Assembly: GCA_030651575.1 (NCBI GenBank) | Contig: JAUSFB010000073.1 | Span: forward strand, 1 to 64,000 | Source: Phaeospirillum sp. | GTDB taxonomy: Bacteria > Pseudomonadota > Alphaproteobacteria > Rhodospirillales > Magnetospirillaceae | Length of the DNA: 64,000 nt | Direction: 5' to 3' | Shown here: one piece after another, positions 63,497-64,000 of the stretch | Layout of the letters: each line of letters opens with the position of its first letter | How positions within the stretch are numbered: the first letter of the stretch is position 1 | Notes under the pieces: model-generated | Seen by the model: the letters and a program-made list of their open reading frames with translations, nothing else | Database searches by the model: none | Told to the model about the DNA's origin: nothing | Program-made: the position numbers and the translations under genes

Positions 63497-64000
63497 TAAA
63501 TTGACGAGCCGCCAGAGCGCGACCCCCCCGCGCACACCGGCATGCTCAATTTTCATGCTCTCGATGATGCGACCTTTAATACCGCTGAGCCATTCACCAA
63601 GAGCGCGGCCATGAACGCTACCACCCCGGCCCGCGACAGATAGAAGCGCTTCCCGGAATTCAGGCTTAACAAAGTTCCTGGTCCCAGGTGTGATGGCAAG
63701 GTGTTGATCCGTGACTACCGTAATGACCCGATTCACGGTAACGGGCTCCTCTCCAAGGACCTCATTCCACTGAGAAAGAACCTCAATGGCACTTTTCCTT
63801 TCGGGGTCATCTTCCCTGAGTTGGACCTGAGTACCAACGGCATCGGGCTCATCCAGCCACACCAGCGCATCCCGAACCCGCCGAGACCAGTTTGCGAAGC
63901 TGTTCAACGGCTGAACCTTCAGCGAGGAACCAGACACGGCATAGGCCCTAAGGATGGTCAGGGCTGCAATGACGTATTTCCCCCGCTCGCCCTCCACGGC
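63488..64000 (-). CDS. Primase/helicase-like protein of a mobile element (C-terminal part)
   Basis: At least 169 codons, open to the right edge. The segment AALTILRAYAVSG, then LNSFANWSRRVRDALVWL and DAVGTQVQLREDDPER resembles the C-terminal region of element-borne primase/helicase (DUF927/D5-like) proteins. No catalytic motif is visible in this part, so the assignment is tentative. Its stop lies in the nested inverted repeat. Confidence 0.6.
   Translation of the reverse strand, partial: AVEGERGKYVIAALTILRAYAVSGSSLKVQPLNSFANWSRRVRDALVWLDEPDAVGTQVQLREDDPERKSAIEVLSQWNEVLGEEPVTVNRVITVVTDQHLAITPGTRNFVKPEFREALLSVAGRGGSVHGRALGEWLSGIKGRIIESMKIEHAGVRGGVALWRLVNLGG

Overview
The window is GC-rich alphaproteobacterial chromosome with one foreign segment at the right end. 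The phasin, the PHB-depolymerase-like esterase, the hemerythrin, the bipartite PAS/chemoreceptor pair and the clpS-clpA-phasin order fit a Rhodospirillales organism, most likely a Magnetospirillum-like spirillum. That placement is inference from gene content. No magnetosome gene, rRNA or CRISPR array was seen.

Region 1 (1-7524) is a copper/silver efflux locus. cusA (runs off the left edge), cusB, a TolC-type outer membrane gene and a FixH-like periplasmic gene lie on the minus strand. A histidine kinase and an OmpR-type regulator diverge from them on the plus strand. A strong direct/inverted repeat sits in the short region between the two groups. Region 2 (7525-15752) holds rplM-rpsI, clpS-clpA, a phasin with probable TGC-type operators, a lipoprotein and a SPOR-tailed D,D-carboxypeptidase.

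Region 3 (15765-31225) contains GGCT-like and GAF genes, prmA, a UvrD-type helicase, and a TetR regulator divergent from an ion permease. After these come DUF420-ctaB, an EAL protein, ubiA with a METTL20-like methyltransferase, and the tight minus-strand operon nadA-nadC-nadB-cNMP-binding-FliL-like. Region 4 (31226-40892) is sensory: a lone receiver, a hemerythrin with substituted ligands, a solitary DNA methylase, a PAS + MCP pair resembling CetB/CetA, arfB, a FixJ-type regulator, a cache-type kinase and a secreted esterase.

Region 5 (40919-58151) holds core functions: a membrane glycosyltransferase-like gene, tRNA-Ile2(CAU), yqeY-dnaG-rpoD, carA-carB-greA, a DyP-type peroxidase, Lrp, a 2-Cys peroxiredoxin, trxB and a LysR regulator. 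A probable structured small RNA with its own terminator follows (58250-58410).

Region 6 (58411-64000) is a mobile element, with nearly all genes on the minus strand and ATGA-type overlaps between many of them. It carries the C-terminus of a primase/helicase-like protein, a serine recombinase flanked by inverted 18-bp repeats, small unknown genes, a lambda tail-I-like gene, an excisionase-type HTH, a Rha-like antirepressor and an HTH regulator. A 132-bp nested inverted repeat lies just past the primase-like gene and is the strongest unexplained DNA structure in the window.
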